Assembly (NCBI GenBank): GCA_040791665.1
Contig: JBFNNX010000031.1
Span: 124,001 to 188,000, forward strand
Length of the DNA stretch: 64,000 nt
Origin: Thiodiazotropha sp040791665
Lineage (GTDB): Bacteria; Pseudomonadota; Gammaproteobacteria; Chromatiales; Chromatiaceae
Direction: 5' to 3'
Positions 51,951 to 62,200 of the stretch are shown piece after piece. Both the position numbers and the translations under genes were made by a program. The notes beneath the pieces are model-generated. The model did not search any database. It worked only from the letters and a program-made list of their open reading frames with translations, and was not told the origin of the DNA. Position 1 is the first letter of the stretch, and the number at the start of each line of letters is the position of its first letter.

Positions 51951-54125
51951 TCAGTCTTCCTGCTTGCGCAATAGGATTGCTCCCAGGGGAGGCAGGGTCA
52001 GCGCTATCGACTGGTTGCGACCCATCCAAGGATTCTCCTCGGAGTGCAATTCGCCGCCATTGCCCATGTTGCTGCCCCCGTAAAATTCAGAATCGGAGTT
52101 AAATATCTCTGTATAGGTCCCGGGGTGGTTGACGCCTATGCGATAGTTATCGCGCGGTACCGGAGTGAAGTTCAGGATGATCAGTATTTCATTGCCGTTC
52201 CGGTCTTTTCGCACATAGCTGAGAATCGACTGTGAGCTGTCATGACAATCGATCCAGTCGAAACCGGGATATTCGAACTCGACCTGGTGCAGTATCGGCT
52301 GTTCTCGATAGAGCTTGTTGAGATCGGTCAGAAGTGCGGTTATCCCCTTATGGGAAGGATGCTCCTGCAGGAACCAGTCCAGGGCCTCACTATCGTTCCA
52401 TTCGCGGCCCTGGGCGAACTCACTGCCCATGAAGAGGAGCTTTTTCCCGGGGTAGGTGAACATATAGGTATAGAGAAGACGTAAATTAGCAAATTTTTGC
52501 CACTCATCCCCGGGCATTTTGTCGATCATCGAACCTTTGCCGTGGACAACCTCATCATGAGAGAAGGGCAGCACGAAATTCTCGGTGAAAGCATAGAGAA
52601 GCCCGAAGGTCAGCAGATCGTGGTGATAGTGGCGGTAGATTGGATCCTGAGAGGTGTAGGAGAGCGTATCGTGCATCCAACCCATGTTCCACTTCATGCT
52701 GAAACCCAGTCCCCCCAGCCAGGTCGGGCGCGACACCTGAGGCCAGGCGGTGGACTCCTCCGCGATCATCAGTGTTCCCGGGTGGAAGTCATGGGTGACG
52801 CTGTTGAGTTCCCGCAGGAAGTCAACCGCCTCAAGATTCTCCCGTCCCCCATACTGGTTGGGAAGCCAATCTCCCGGATCGCGGGAGTAATCGAGGTAGA
52901 GCATGGAGGCAACCGCATCGACACGTAAGCCGTCGATGTGAAACTCCTCCAGCCAGTAGATGGCGCTGGAGATGAGAAAGTTTCGTACCTCATTGCGGCC
53001 GAAATTAAAGATCAAAGTGCCCCAATCCCGGTGCTCACCCTTGCGAGGGTCCTCATGTTCATACAGTGCAGAGCCATCGAATCTGGCCAGGGCATAACGG
53101 TCACGGGGGAAATGGGCGGGAACCCAGTCGAGGATGACGCCAATGCCGTTTCGATGCATATAATCGATGAAATAGCGGAAGTCGTCGGGCGCGCCAAAAC
53201 GACTGGTAGGGGCGAAGTACCCGGTTGTCTGGTAACCCCAGGAGCCGTCCAGAGGGTGCTCGGTGATGGGTAACAGTTCGATGTGGGTAAAGCCGATCCT
53301 TTTGGCATGGTCAGTAAGCTGGTGGGCAAGGTCACGGTAGTTGAGGAACCCTCCCTGATCGTCTCTCCGCCAGGATCCCAGGTGAACCTCATAGATAGAC
53401 ATAGGTTCCTGTTGCCAGTTGGAAGTGGCCCGGTCACTTATCCACTCCCCATCACTCCATTCATAGTCGCTGTCGGAGACCACGATGGCCGCTGTATCGG
53501 GTCGGCATTGAAAATAATTCCCGTAGGGATCTGTACGCAACGAGATGTGGCCGTCCTGAGTGCGGATTTCGAATTTGTACAAATTGCCGATATCCAAATC
53601 GGGAATGAACAGCTCCCAAACGCCTGAGCCTCCCCTCGAGCGCATGGGGTGAACCCGTCCGTCCCAATGGTTGAAATTGCCGACTACGGAGACTCTGGCA
53701 GCGTTTGGCGCCCAGACGGCAAACAGTACGCCGTGTATCCCGTCTGTTTCATGCAGGTGGGCGCCAAAGAAGCGATAGGCATGGCGGTGTTTGCCTTCGC
53801 TGAAGAGGTGGAGGTCGAACTCGGGTAACAGGTGAGGAAAACAGTATGGGTCGTAGGTTTTATGAGTCTGCCCTGATTTATCCTGCCACTCCAGCCGATA
53901 GTGCCCGCTGACATTGCCGGCCGCTGTCTCCAGCTCAAAAAAGTCGGTCCCTTGAAGACGCCTGAAGGGGTACTCGCCACCCTCCAAATTGACTTTTTCC
54001 GCCTGTGGCATGAATACCCTGATGCGACAGTCGTCACCATGGACATGTCTGCCCAGTACCTCGAAAGGATCATGGTGACTGGCATCAATAATCCGTTGCA
54101 ACGCCGCTGGAATTTTACTCATCAT
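51951..54125 (-). CDS. glgB: 1,4-alpha-glucan branching enzyme (GH13)
   Basis: A 724-residue GlgB that adds alpha-1,6 branches to glycogen. An N-terminal CBM48/GlgB-N domain includes DPFEVLGRHVHGDDCRIRVFMP. The GH13 catalytic domain has GYQTTGYFAPTSRFG, DWVPAHFP, DGLRVDAVASML (nucleophile Asp), LMIAEESTAWP (acid/base Glu) and LPFSHDEVVHG. The C-terminal beta domain ends with LPPLGAILLRKQ. It starts at ATG 54125 (or 54122, MSK). It is divergent from glgC across 212 nt, where a repeat copy lies. Usual length and motifs. Confidence 0.98.
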   Translation of the reverse strand: MMSKIPAALQRIIDASHHDPFEVLGRHVHGDDCRIRVFMPQAEKVNLEGGEYPFRRLQGTDFFELETAAGNVSGHYRLEWQDKSGQTHKTYDPYCFPHLLPEFDLHLFSEGKHRHAYRFFGAHLHETDGIHGVLFAVWAPNAARVSVVGNFNHWDGRVHPMRSRGGSGVWELFIPDLDIGNLYKFEIRTQDGHISLRTDPYGNYFQCRPDTAAIVVSDSDYEWSDGEWISDRATSNWQQEPMSIYEVHLGSWRRDDQGGFLNYRDLAHQLTDHAKRIGFTHIELLPITEHPLDGSWGYQTTGYFAPTSRFGAPDDFRYFIDYMHRNGIGVILDWVPAHFPRDRYALARFDGSALYEHEDPRKGEHRDWGTLIFNFGRNEVRNFLISSAIYWLEEFHIDGLRVDAVASMLYLDYSRDPGDWLPNQYGGRENLEAVDFLRELNSVTHDFHPGTLMIAEESTAWPQVSRPTWLGGLGFSMKWNMGWMHDTLSYTSQDPIYRHYHHDLLTFGLLYAFTENFVLPFSHDEVVHGKGSMIDKMPGDEWQKFANLRLLYTYMFTYPGKKLLFMGSEFAQGREWNDSEALDWFLQEHPSHKGITALLTDLNKLYREQPILHQVEFEYPGFDWIDCHDSSQSILSYVRKDRNGNEILIILNFTPVPRDNYRIGVNHPGTYTEIFNSDSEFYGGSNMGNGGELHSEENPWMGRNQSIALTLPPLGAILLRKQED

Positions 54126-54244
54126 AAACTCTTAAGAAACCTGCTTTGAACGGTACGCCTTGAAGGGGACATGATGTTAACATACCAACACTCCCGTCTC
54201 ATCAACAGGTTCATCCTCAATAGAGCGGGGCACATAATTAAACT

Positions 54245-54276
54245 AGGGTCGATTGGATGAGCGTTATCAGGCCCTA
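54245..54276 (+). repeat. Intergenic repeat, copy 4
   Basis: AGGGTC, core GATTGGATGAGCGTTATC, AGGCCCTA. It lies in the divergent glgB-glgC gap, 60 nt before the glgC start. Confidence 0.6.
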
Positions 54277-54337
54277 ACTACTCGCGAGTAGATTTTGCAG
54301 TAACATTTGGCCAGCTTTGGCTATGGAGGAGTGATCG

Positions 54338-55603
54338 ATGACTGACCAGAGTCCGCGTTTCGTCAGCCGGCTGACTCGCAATACGCTTGCCCTGATACTG
54401 GCAGGCGGACGCGGTTCCCGACTCAAGCACCTGACTAAATGGCGATCGAAACCCGCGGTACCCTTTGGGGGAAAGTTCAGAATTGTCGATTTTCCCCTAT
54501 CCAATTGCATCAACTCCGGTATCCGCCAGGTGGGCGTGCTGACGCAATATAAAGCCCATTCACTGCTATTGCACATTCAGCGTGGCTGGGGGTTTCTGCG
54601 GGGTGAATTCGGTGAATTCGTAGAGTTGCTGCCGGCTCAGCAGCGCATCGAGAGCAGTTGGTACGAGGGTACGGCGGATGCGGTATACCAAAACCTGGAT
54701 ATCCTCCGCAGCCACAATCCTGACTATGTGTTAGTCCTGGCGGGAGACCACATCTACAAAATGGATTACGGCACCATGATCGCTGAACATGTGGAGTCAG
54801 GCGCCGATATGACCGTTGGCTGTCTCACGGTCGATCTGGAGAGCGCCAAAGAGTTTGGTGTGATGACCGTGGACAGTGACGGATGGGTAGTCGATTTCCA
54901 CGAGAAACCCGCCAATCCGAAGCCGATTCCCGACAAGGAGAGTGAGGCTCTGGCCTCGATGGGAATCTATGTTTTTAACCGCAAGTTCCTATTCGAACAG
55001 TTGATTAAAGATGCGGATACGCCCAATTCATCCCACGATTTCGGCAAGGACATCATTCCCAAGGTAATCGAGAAGTACCGTGTTATGGCCTATCGATTCA
55101 GAGATGCCACCAGCGGGAAGCAGGCCTATTGGCGGGATGTCGGTACAATCGATGCGTTCTGGACGGCCAATCTGGAGCTGATTGGAGTCACGCCACCCCT
55201 CAATCTCTATGACCGGAGTTGGCCGATCTGGACCTATCAGGAACAGCTGCCGCCCGCGAAGTTTGTCTTCGATGACGATGAGCGTAGAGGCATGGCGGTC
55301 GATTCCATGGTCTCAGGGGGGTGTGTCATATCGGGCGCCAAGGTAACGAACTCGCTGCTTTTTTCCAATGTACGCGTCAATTCATACAGTGAGGTGAATG
55401 AAACCGTTGTCTTGCCGGATGTTAACATCGGACGCAACTGCCGCATCAGCAAGGCGGTGATCGATCGTGGCTGTGATATACCGGAGGGCACCATCATCGG
55501 TGATGATCCAGATCTGGACGCGGAGCGTTTTTATGTCAGTGAAAAGGGTATCGTACTGGTGACGCCGGAAATGTTGGGTCAGGTTATTCACCATGTCCGG
55601 TGA
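54338..55603 (+). CDS. glgC: Glucose-1-phosphate adenylyltransferase
   Basis: A 421-residue enzyme that makes ADP-glucose, the regulated step of glycogen synthesis. The catalytic start is ALILAGGRGSRLKHLTKWRSKPAVPFGG, with the activator-related Lys/Arg region. FPLSNCINSGIRQVGVLTQYK, LAGDHIYKMDYG, EKPANPKPIP and YWRDVGTIDAFW follow. The C-terminal left-handed helix domain begins near residue 300. GGAGGAG lies 5 nt before ATG 54338. It overlaps the GH57 gene by 11 nt, and malQ follows, so the three form one operon. Allosteric control by sugar phosphates is expected from the family. Confidence 0.98.
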   Translation: MTDQSPRFVSRLTRNTLALILAGGRGSRLKHLTKWRSKPAVPFGGKFRIVDFPLSNCINSGIRQVGVLTQYKAHSLLLHIQRGWGFLRGEFGEFVELLPAQQRIESSWYEGTADAVYQNLDILRSHNPDYVLVLAGDHIYKMDYGTMIAEHVESGADMTVGCLTVDLESAKEFGVMTVDSDGWVVDFHEKPANPKPIPDKESEALASMGIYVFNRKFLFEQLIKDADTPNSSHDFGKDIIPKVIEKYRVMAYRFRDATSGKQAYWRDVGTIDAFWTANLELIGVTPPLNLYDRSWPIWTYQEQLPPAKFVFDDDERRGMAVDSMVSGGCVISGAKVTNSLLFSNVRVNSYSEVNETVVLPDVNIGRNCRISKAVIDRGCDIPEGTIIGDDPDLDAERFYVSEKGIVLVTPEMLGQVIHHVR

Positions 55604-57308
55604 GTACGACCAGGATAACCGCCTGCAGGTCGTCTTATGCTGGCACATGCATCAGCCCTACTATAAGGGGCCCGAGGATAGTGAATACCTGTTACCCTGG
55701 GTCTATCTGCACGGCATCAAAGACTACTCTGACATGGCGGCTCATCTGGAGCACACACCGGATGCCAAGGCGGTTGTGAATTTTGCCCCGGTTTTGTTGG
55801 AACAGATCGATGACTATGCCACTCAGATCGAGGCCTGGCTGAAGAAGGGTTCCTTGATTCGCGATCCGTTACTGGCGGCGCTCGCGGGGCCGGGACTACC
55901 GGTGGATGTGGCATCCCGCAAAGCGATCATTTCCGCCTGTCTCAAGGCCAATGAAAACCGCCTCATCAGCCGTTTCAAACATTTCAGTGAATTGGCGGCC
56001 CTGGCCAAGCATGCTTTGGAAAACGAGGCCATGATTGCCTATTTCAACGATCAATACCTGGTCGATCTCTTGGTCTGGTACCACCTGGCCTGGGTCGGGG
56101 AGTGCCAGCGGGTGAACGATATTCGGTTGCGGTCCATGCAGGCAAAGGGGCATGGTTTCGACCGGGACGACCGTCGTCGGATGATCGAGATGATCTGGGA
56201 GATTTTAGGTAATCTCAACCAGCGTTACGCACAATTGGCAGATCAAGGCCAGGTAGAGCTTTCCGTGACACCCTATGCCCATCCGATCGTCCCCCTGTTG
56301 GCAGATATGGATGCCGCCACAGAGGCCTTGCCGACGATTTCCATGCCCAAGCTGGAAGAGTACCCGGGTGGGGAGTCCCGGGCCCGTTGGCATATGCGTA
56401 AAGGCATCGAGGTATTCAAGAAATATTTTGGCTTCAAGCCCAAAGGGTGTTGGCCTTCGGAGGGTGGAGTCAGTGTGGCAACCCTGAAGATGTTGGAAGA
56501 GGAGGGCTTTGAATGGGCTGCTACCGGTCAACAGGTATTGAGTAACAGCCTGATGGCCGGAGGCGGTGATACGCCACTTCCCGATAATTGGGTGCATTCG
56601 GCATACTGCGTCCAGGAAGGCCATCTGAACATGTTTTTTCGCGACGATGGACTCTCCGATCTGATCGGATTCACCTACGGTGAGTGGCATTCAGACGATG
56701 CCGTGGGGGATTTGATAAACCATCTTGTAAATATCGCCGATGCCTGTCAGGATAATCCTGATGCCGTTGTCTCAATAATCATGGATGGGGAGAATGCCTG
56801 GGAGTACTACCCCTATAATGGAAGCTACTTTCTCAAGGCTATGTACGAACGCCTCTCTCAACATCCCCGGTTATGTCTAACCACCTTTTCAGAAGTGCTC
56901 GACCGTCAGCTCCAGCCGCCGCCCAGACTCTCGAAACTAGTGGCGGGCAGTTGGGTATATGGCACATTCACCACCTGGATCGGTGACAAGGACAAAAACC
57001 GTGCCTGGGATCTGCTGGGTGAGGCCAAGAAGGTATACGATCGCGTATTGACCGAGAAAAAATTCACTAAGCGAAAGCTGGCCGAGTTGGAAAAACAGTT
57101 GGCGATATGTGAGGGGTCCGATTGGTTCTGGTGGTTTGGAGACTATAATCCAGGTGAAACGGTGAGCGATTTCGAGCAGCTGTTTCGCAGCCAGCTTTCC
57201 CATCTTTTCGATCTGTTGGGAGAACCCAAACCCGACTATCTTTCTCAAGTCTTTGCCGTAGGAAGCGGTAATCCATCCCTGGGCGGGGTAATGAAGAAAA
57301 ATGATTGA
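55593..57308 (+). CDS. Glycoside hydrolase family 57 protein
   Basis: A 571-residue GH57 enzyme acting on alpha-glucans (alpha-amylase, 4-alpha-glucanotransferase or branching activity in the family). The five conserved regions are visible: CWHMHQPYY near the start, PYAHPIVPLLADMDAA, the nucleophile Glu290 in GCWPSEGGVS, the acid/base Asp region in FRDDGLSDLIGFTYG, and GENAWEYYPYNGSYFLKAMY. The start overlaps glgC by 11 nt and malQ follows after 17 nt. It therefore belongs to the glycogen operon, probably in mobilising or remodelling the polymer. The exact activity cannot be told by motif alone. No signal peptide, so it is cytoplasmic. Length is normal for the branch typed 'amylopullulanase-like'. 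Confidence 0.92.
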   Translation: MSGEYDQDNRLQVVLCWHMHQPYYKGPEDSEYLLPWVYLHGIKDYSDMAAHLEHTPDAKAVVNFAPVLLEQIDDYATQIEAWLKKGSLIRDPLLAALAGPGLPVDVASRKAIISACLKANENRLISRFKHFSELAALAKHALENEAMIAYFNDQYLVDLLVWYHLAWVGECQRVNDIRLRSMQAKGHGFDRDDRRRMIEMIWEILGNLNQRYAQLADQGQVELSVTPYAHPIVPLLADMDAATEALPTISMPKLEEYPGGESRARWHMRKGIEVFKKYFGFKPKGCWPSEGGVSVATLKMLEEEGFEWAATGQQVLSNSLMAGGGDTPLPDNWVHSAYCVQEGHLNMFFRDDGLSDLIGFTYGEWHSDDAVGDLINHLVNIADACQDNPDAVVSIIMDGENAWEYYPYNGSYFLKAMYERLSQHPRLCLTTFSEVLDRQLQPPPRLSKLVAGSWVYGTFTTWIGDKDKNRAWDLLGEAKKVYDRVLTEKKFTKRKLAELEKQLAICEGSDWFWWFGDYNPGETVSDFEQLFRSQLSHLFDLLGEPKPDYLSQVFAVGSGNPSLGGVMKKND

Positions 57309-57325
57309 TGTGATGAGACACGTGA

Positions 57326-58822
57326 ATGAATAATGTCGCCGAAGAGAATTTTCGGCCAGTCCATCAGATATTGACCCGTCGCCGGGCAGGCATTCTATTA
57401 CATATCACATCCCTTCCCGGACCGGGCGAGGTTGGGGATCTGGGTAGCGATGCCTATCATTTCGTCGATTTCCTGGTCTCCTCGGGTGTCAGCGTTTGGC
57501 AAATTCTGCCGATCGGGCCCACCATGCATGATAATTCACCCTACCAGAGCAGCTCCGTCTATGCCGGCAATCCCCGTCTGATCAGTTTAGAGATACCCCG
57601 GCAAAAGGGTTGGCTTGAAGCCGTGCCTGAGAATGAAGGTATGCAATCAGATGCAGTTAAAGCCTATGCCGTCAAACTGGCCTGGGAAGGATTCAAGGAG
57701 CGTGCCGAAAAGAGTGACAGGGACGATTATCAACGTTTTGTGGCGGAGCAGAAGCATTGGCTTGAGGATTATGCCCTGTTCCAGGCATTGCGACAGGAAG
57801 ACGGTGGCTGTTGGTGGGAATGGCCTACCACCTTGAGAGACAGGGAACCGCAGGCGATTGCAGAGACGAGAGCGCGCTTCACAGAAACCATAGACGTTAT
57901 TCGTTTTGAGCAATTTCTGTTTTTTACCGAGTGGATGAATCTCAAGCGTTATGCCAACGAGCGCGGTGTGCTGCTGTTTGGCGATCTACCCATCTTCGTG
58001 GCTCATGACAGTGCTGAAGTGTGGGCCCATCGTGAGTTTTTCGATCTGCTCGAGGATGGCCATCCCCGAGTGGTTGCCGGTGTGCCCCCCGACTATTTTT
58101 CCGACACCGGACAGCGCTGGGGTAATCCGCTCTATTGCTGGGAAAGGCTGGAGGCGGATGACTTTTCATTCTGGATAGAACGTCTCAGGGCTCAGTCAAC
58201 CCTGTTCGATTTTTTGCGCATCGACCATTTTCGGGGATTTGAAGCCTATTGGGAGATACCGGCTGAGGAAGAGACGGCGGTTAATGGCAAGTGGGTGGAA
58301 GCTCCGGGCGAAAAACTGTTTGAACAACTCTATGGCGTACTGCCGGATCTAGAGCTGGTGGCAGAGGATCTGGGCGTGATCACGCCGCAGGTGGAGGCGT
58401 TGCGCAAGGCCTATCATCTGCCTGGCATGAAGATTCTGCAATTTGCTTTTTCCGGGGGTGCGGATAACCCCTACCTCCCTTTCCATCACACTCGCGACTC
58501 GGTGGTCTATACCGGTACCCACGACAATGACACCAGCCTCGGTTGGTATAAGGGGCTTGACGATCGAACCCGCGAGTTTGTCGATGACTATCTGGGCAAG
58601 CCGCGTGAGGCCATGCCATGGCCCCTGATTCGTACGGCCCTGGCTTCGAGGGCAAACCTGGCTGTAATCCCTTTCCAGGATTTGCTGGGCCTTGATGGCG
58701 CCCACCGAATGAACACGCCGGGCACCACTGAGGGTAATTGGGATTGGAGATTCAATTGGGATCAGATTAAGCATGGCACTGCCGAGCGCCTGTTGCGCAC
58801 CGTCAAGATGTACGGAAGATAG
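57326..58822 (+). CDS. malQ: 4-alpha-glucanotransferase (amylomaltase, GH77)
   Basis: A 498-residue GH77 enzyme that transfers alpha-1,4-glucan chains. LLHITSLPGPGEVGDLG is the conserved start. WQILPIGPT and SPYQSSSVYAGNPRLISLE follow. The nucleophile is Asp300 in LRIDHFRGFEAYW, the acid is in LVAEDLGVITP, and YTGTHDNDTSLGWY carries the third carboxylate. MNTPGTTEGNWDWRF ends it. It is the last gene of the glgC-GH57-malQ operon. No T-tract terminator follows on plus; the hairpin at 58843 is oriented for the minus strand. Confidence 0.97.
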   Translation: MNNVAEENFRPVHQILTRRRAGILLHITSLPGPGEVGDLGSDAYHFVDFLVSSGVSVWQILPIGPTMHDNSPYQSSSVYAGNPRLISLEIPRQKGWLEAVPENEGMQSDAVKAYAVKLAWEGFKERAEKSDRDDYQRFVAEQKHWLEDYALFQALRQEDGGCWWEWPTTLRDREPQAIAETRARFTETIDVIRFEQFLFFTEWMNLKRYANERGVLLFGDLPIFVAHDSAEVWAHREFFDLLEDGHPRVVAGVPPDYFSDTGQRWGNPLYCWERLEADDFSFWIERLRAQSTLFDFLRIDHFRGFEAYWEIPAEEETAVNGKWVEAPGEKLFEQLYGVLPDLELVAEDLGVITPQVEALRKAYHLPGMKILQFAFSGGADNPYLPFHHTRDSVVYTGTHDNDTSLGWYKGLDDRTREFVDDYLGKPREAMPWPLIRTALASRANLAVIPFQDLLGLDGAHRMNTPGTTEGNWDWRFNWDQIKHGTAERLLRTVKMYGR

Positions 58823-58842
58823 CGGACAGGCACTGATGCGTT

Positions 58843-58876
58843 AAAAAAAAACCACTTCGACAACAGGTCGAAGTGG
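58843..58876 (-). terminator. Intrinsic terminator reading from the minus strand
   Basis: A perfect 10-bp stem (CCACTTCGAC with GTCGAAGTGG) around a 5-nt loop, followed on the minus strand by nine T residues (A-run at 58843-58851). It would end the transcript of the small gene at 59037-59159. On plus it may act as a weak hairpin after malQ. Confidence 0.85.
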
Positions 58877-59006
58877 CTATACCAAAGGAGGATGGAGGAG
58901 ATAAGCCGCCGTCACAATGCAGTTCCGGCTGACTTGTGGCTATTCCACCATCACCGGACTTTTGTTTCATTGAGAAAAATCAATCCAATCACAAAGTGAC
59001 AATTAG

Positions 59007-59040
59007 CGGATCCGTATGGAACAGCGTTAATGGGCCCTAA
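59007..59040 (+). repeat. Intergenic repeat, copy 5 (degenerate)
   Basis: AGCGGATCC, core GTATGGAACAGCGTTAAT, GGGCCCTAA. Its right end overlaps the stop codon of the small membrane protein on the minus strand. Confidence 0.5.
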
Positions 59041-59159
59041 TCTTCATCGGAAGGATCCTCCGCGGATGAAGACTTGTGACTGCCGCCGGCGAGAAAGAGT
59101 GCGGCAACGCCCAGTCCTAGGAGGATGATCAGTGAAATGGCTATCAGGATGTTGCTCAT
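59037..59159 (-). CDS. Small membrane protein, 40 residues
   Basis: The ORF reads MSNILIAISLIILLGLGVAA, continues with LFLAGG, then a polar acidic tail (SHKSSSAEDPSDED) to TAG. One membrane helix of about 22 residues spans residues 4-25 and the acidic C-terminus would be outside it. A purine-rich AAGAGAG lies 11 nt before the ATG. A strong intrinsic terminator lies about 160 nt after the stop on the same strand. No family is recognised; small subunits or assembly factors of membrane complexes look like this. Supported by the helix pattern, terminator and start, but short enough that chance is possible. Confidence 0.6.
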   Translation of the reverse strand: MSNILIAISLIILLGLGVAALFLAGGSHKSSSAEDPSDED

Positions 59160-59233
59160 GGTTTACGGCTCTCTCTTAATTGACGTTTTTCGAGTATCAT
59201 TGTGCTTTTTCCGACCTGCAGGATAAAGGCCCA

Positions 59234-62200
59234 ATGTTGATTCTCCGTGGCGCACCAGCCCTCTCTGAATTCCGTCTGCAAAAACTCGCCCAACGTCTCT
59301 CCGGTCTGCTAAACGGAAAAGTGAATGTTGTTTCGGAGTATCTCCATTTTGCCGACGTCAACCAATCTCTCGATGAAAGGGAAAGGGCGGTGCTCGACAA
59401 TCTGTTGCGGTATGGCCCCGCCATGCCTGACATAAGGCATGATGGCACACTTTTGCTGGTGGTCCCACGACCGGGCACTCTGTCACCCTGGTCCACCAAG
59501 GCCACCGATATCGCCCACCACTGCGGCTTACAGAAAATACAGCGCCTGGAACGCGGTTTGGCCTACTATCTGACCCTGGATGGAAGGGGGCTTGACAGTA
59601 AACAGTATGTGATCGCATCTGAACAACTGCATGACCGCATGACCGAGATTGTGTTGTCGGATGCTGAGGATGCGACATGTCTGTTCAGTCGGGCCGAGCC
59701 CAAACCCTACATCCAAGTGGATATTCTGGGAGGTGGGGAGACAGCATTACGTGGTGCCAATACGGAGTTGGGCCTTGCGCTGTCGGACGATGAGATCGAA
59801 TATTTGGTGGAGAGCTTTCAATCCCTGCAACGTAATCCCACCGATGTGGAATTGATGATGTTCGCCCAGGCCAATTCTGAGCACTGCAGACATAAGATAT
59901 TCAATGCAGACTGGATTATCGATGGAGAACACCAGCGGCACTCTCTGTTTGAGATGATTCGCAATACGACCGACAGCTCGCCGGGTGACGTCCTTTCTGC
60001 GTACAAAGACAATGCCGCAGTCATCGGCGGTCCGACCGCAGAGCGTTTCGTCCTCGATCCGCAAACCAATATCTACAGTTTTGGCCAGGAGGATATCCAC
60101 ATCCTGATGAAGGTGGAGACCCACAACCATCCAACGGCGATCTCTCCCGATCCGGGAGCGGCCACAGGTTCAGGGGGTGAGATTCGTGATGAGGGAGCGA
60201 CGGGAAAAGGCGCCAAACCGAAGGCGGGTCTGTGCGGTTTTTCAGTCTCCAATCTGCGTATTCCCGGTGGTGAGATGCCTTGGGAGATCGACTACGGAAA
60301 ACCGGGTCGTATCGTCTCCGCCCTGGATATTATGCTGGAAGGTCCGATCGGCGCCGCCTCTTTCAACAATGAATTCGGCCGCCCGAATCTGAATGGCTAT
60401 TTCCGTACTTATGAGTCTCAGGTGCCCGGGCCATATGGAGAAGAGCTGCGGGGTTATCACAAGCCTATTATGTTGGCAGGCGGATTGGGAAACATCCGTA
60501 CCGGACATATCGAAAAGAGCGGCTTCCCCAGCGGATCGCCCTTGGTTGTCCTCGGAGGTCCTGCAATGCTGATCGGTCTCGGTGGTGGCGCGGCTTCCAG
60601 CATGGCCAGCGGCACTTCGGCGGAGGATCTCGACTTTGCATCCGTACAGCGCTCAAACCCGGAGATGCAGCGTCGTTGCCAGGAGGTAATCGATGCCTGT
60701 TGGGCGCGGGGTGATAGCAATCCGATTCTGTTTATCCACGACGTGGGTGCCGGTGGACTCTCGAATGCCTTGCCGGAGCTGGTTCACGACGCTGCACTGG
60801 GCGGACGTTTCGAGCTGCGCACAGTTCCGAATGACGATCCCGGGATGTCGCCGATGGAGATTTGGTGCAACGAGTCCCAGGAACGCTATGTCATGGCTGT
60901 CGATGCGGACAAACTGGATGAGTTCAAGGCGATCTGTGAACGTGAACGCTGCCCCTATGCTATCGTCGGTGAGGCGATGGATGAGGAATACCTAGTCTTG
61001 GGTGATGCCCATTTCGACAACAATCCCATCGATATCCCGATGAGCCTGCTGTTCGGTAAACCACCGCGCATGCTACGGGATGTGCGACGCAAGACCTTTC
61101 AAAAACAGCAGCTCGATTTTTCCAGTGTCGATCTCAAGCAGGCTGCACTGAGAGTGCTGCAACTGCCGACTGTGGCCAACAAGACCTTCTTGATCACCAT
61201 CGGCGATCGCTCGATTACCGGCATGGTGAATCGTGACCAGATGGTGGGACCCTGGCAGGTGCCGGTCGCTGATCTGGCAGTAACCTCCTCCGGGCTCATG
61301 GGCTACACCGGTGAGGCCATGGCAATGGGAGAGAGAACCCCGTTGGCACTGCTGGATGCTCCTGCATCCGGACGCATGGCGATCGGCGAAGCGATTACCA
61401 ATATCGCGGCGGCGAGAATTGAAAAACTGTCCGATATCAAACTCTCCGCCAATTGGATGGCCCCAGCCGGACATCCAGGCGAGGATGCGAAGCTCTATGA
61501 GACGGTCAAGGCGGTGGGTATGGAGTTGTGTCCGGTCTTGGGTATCGCCATCCCGGTGGGCAAGGACTCCATGTCGATGAAGACGGTGTGGCAGGAGGGT
61601 GACCAAGAGCTTGCCGTGACTGCACCCCTATCCCTGATCGTCTCGGCATTTGCACCGGTGATGGACATCAGGTCAACCCAGACACCGATGTTGCGCGGCG
61701 ATGCCGGGGATTCCGATTTGATCCTGATTGATCTGGGTAAGGGAAAGAACCGCCTGGGGGCCACCGCGTTGGCTCAAGTCTATCGACAGATTGGCCACCA
61801 CGGCGCCGACCTGGAGGACCCGGATGCCCTGCGACGTTTTTTCGCGCTGGTTCAGGAACTCAACCAGAACGATCTGTTATTGGCCTATCATGACCGTTCT
61901 GACGGCGGACTGTTCGCCACAGTTTGTGAAATGGCATTTGCCGGTCGATGCGGTGTGAGTGTGGAGATCGACGATCTTGGTGACGATGACCTCGCGATAC
62001 TCTTCAATGAGGAGTTGGGGGCGGTGATCCAAGTGCGTCACCGGGATACTGATGAGGTTTTGAAGATGCTCAACGATGAGGGGTTGGGACGCTGCAGCCA
62101 TGTTGTAGGAACCCTCAACCTTGATGATCGGATCGAATTCATACGGGCCGGTAAAGAGGTGTTGAGTGCTACCAGGGTCGAATTTCAACAGGCTTGGTCG

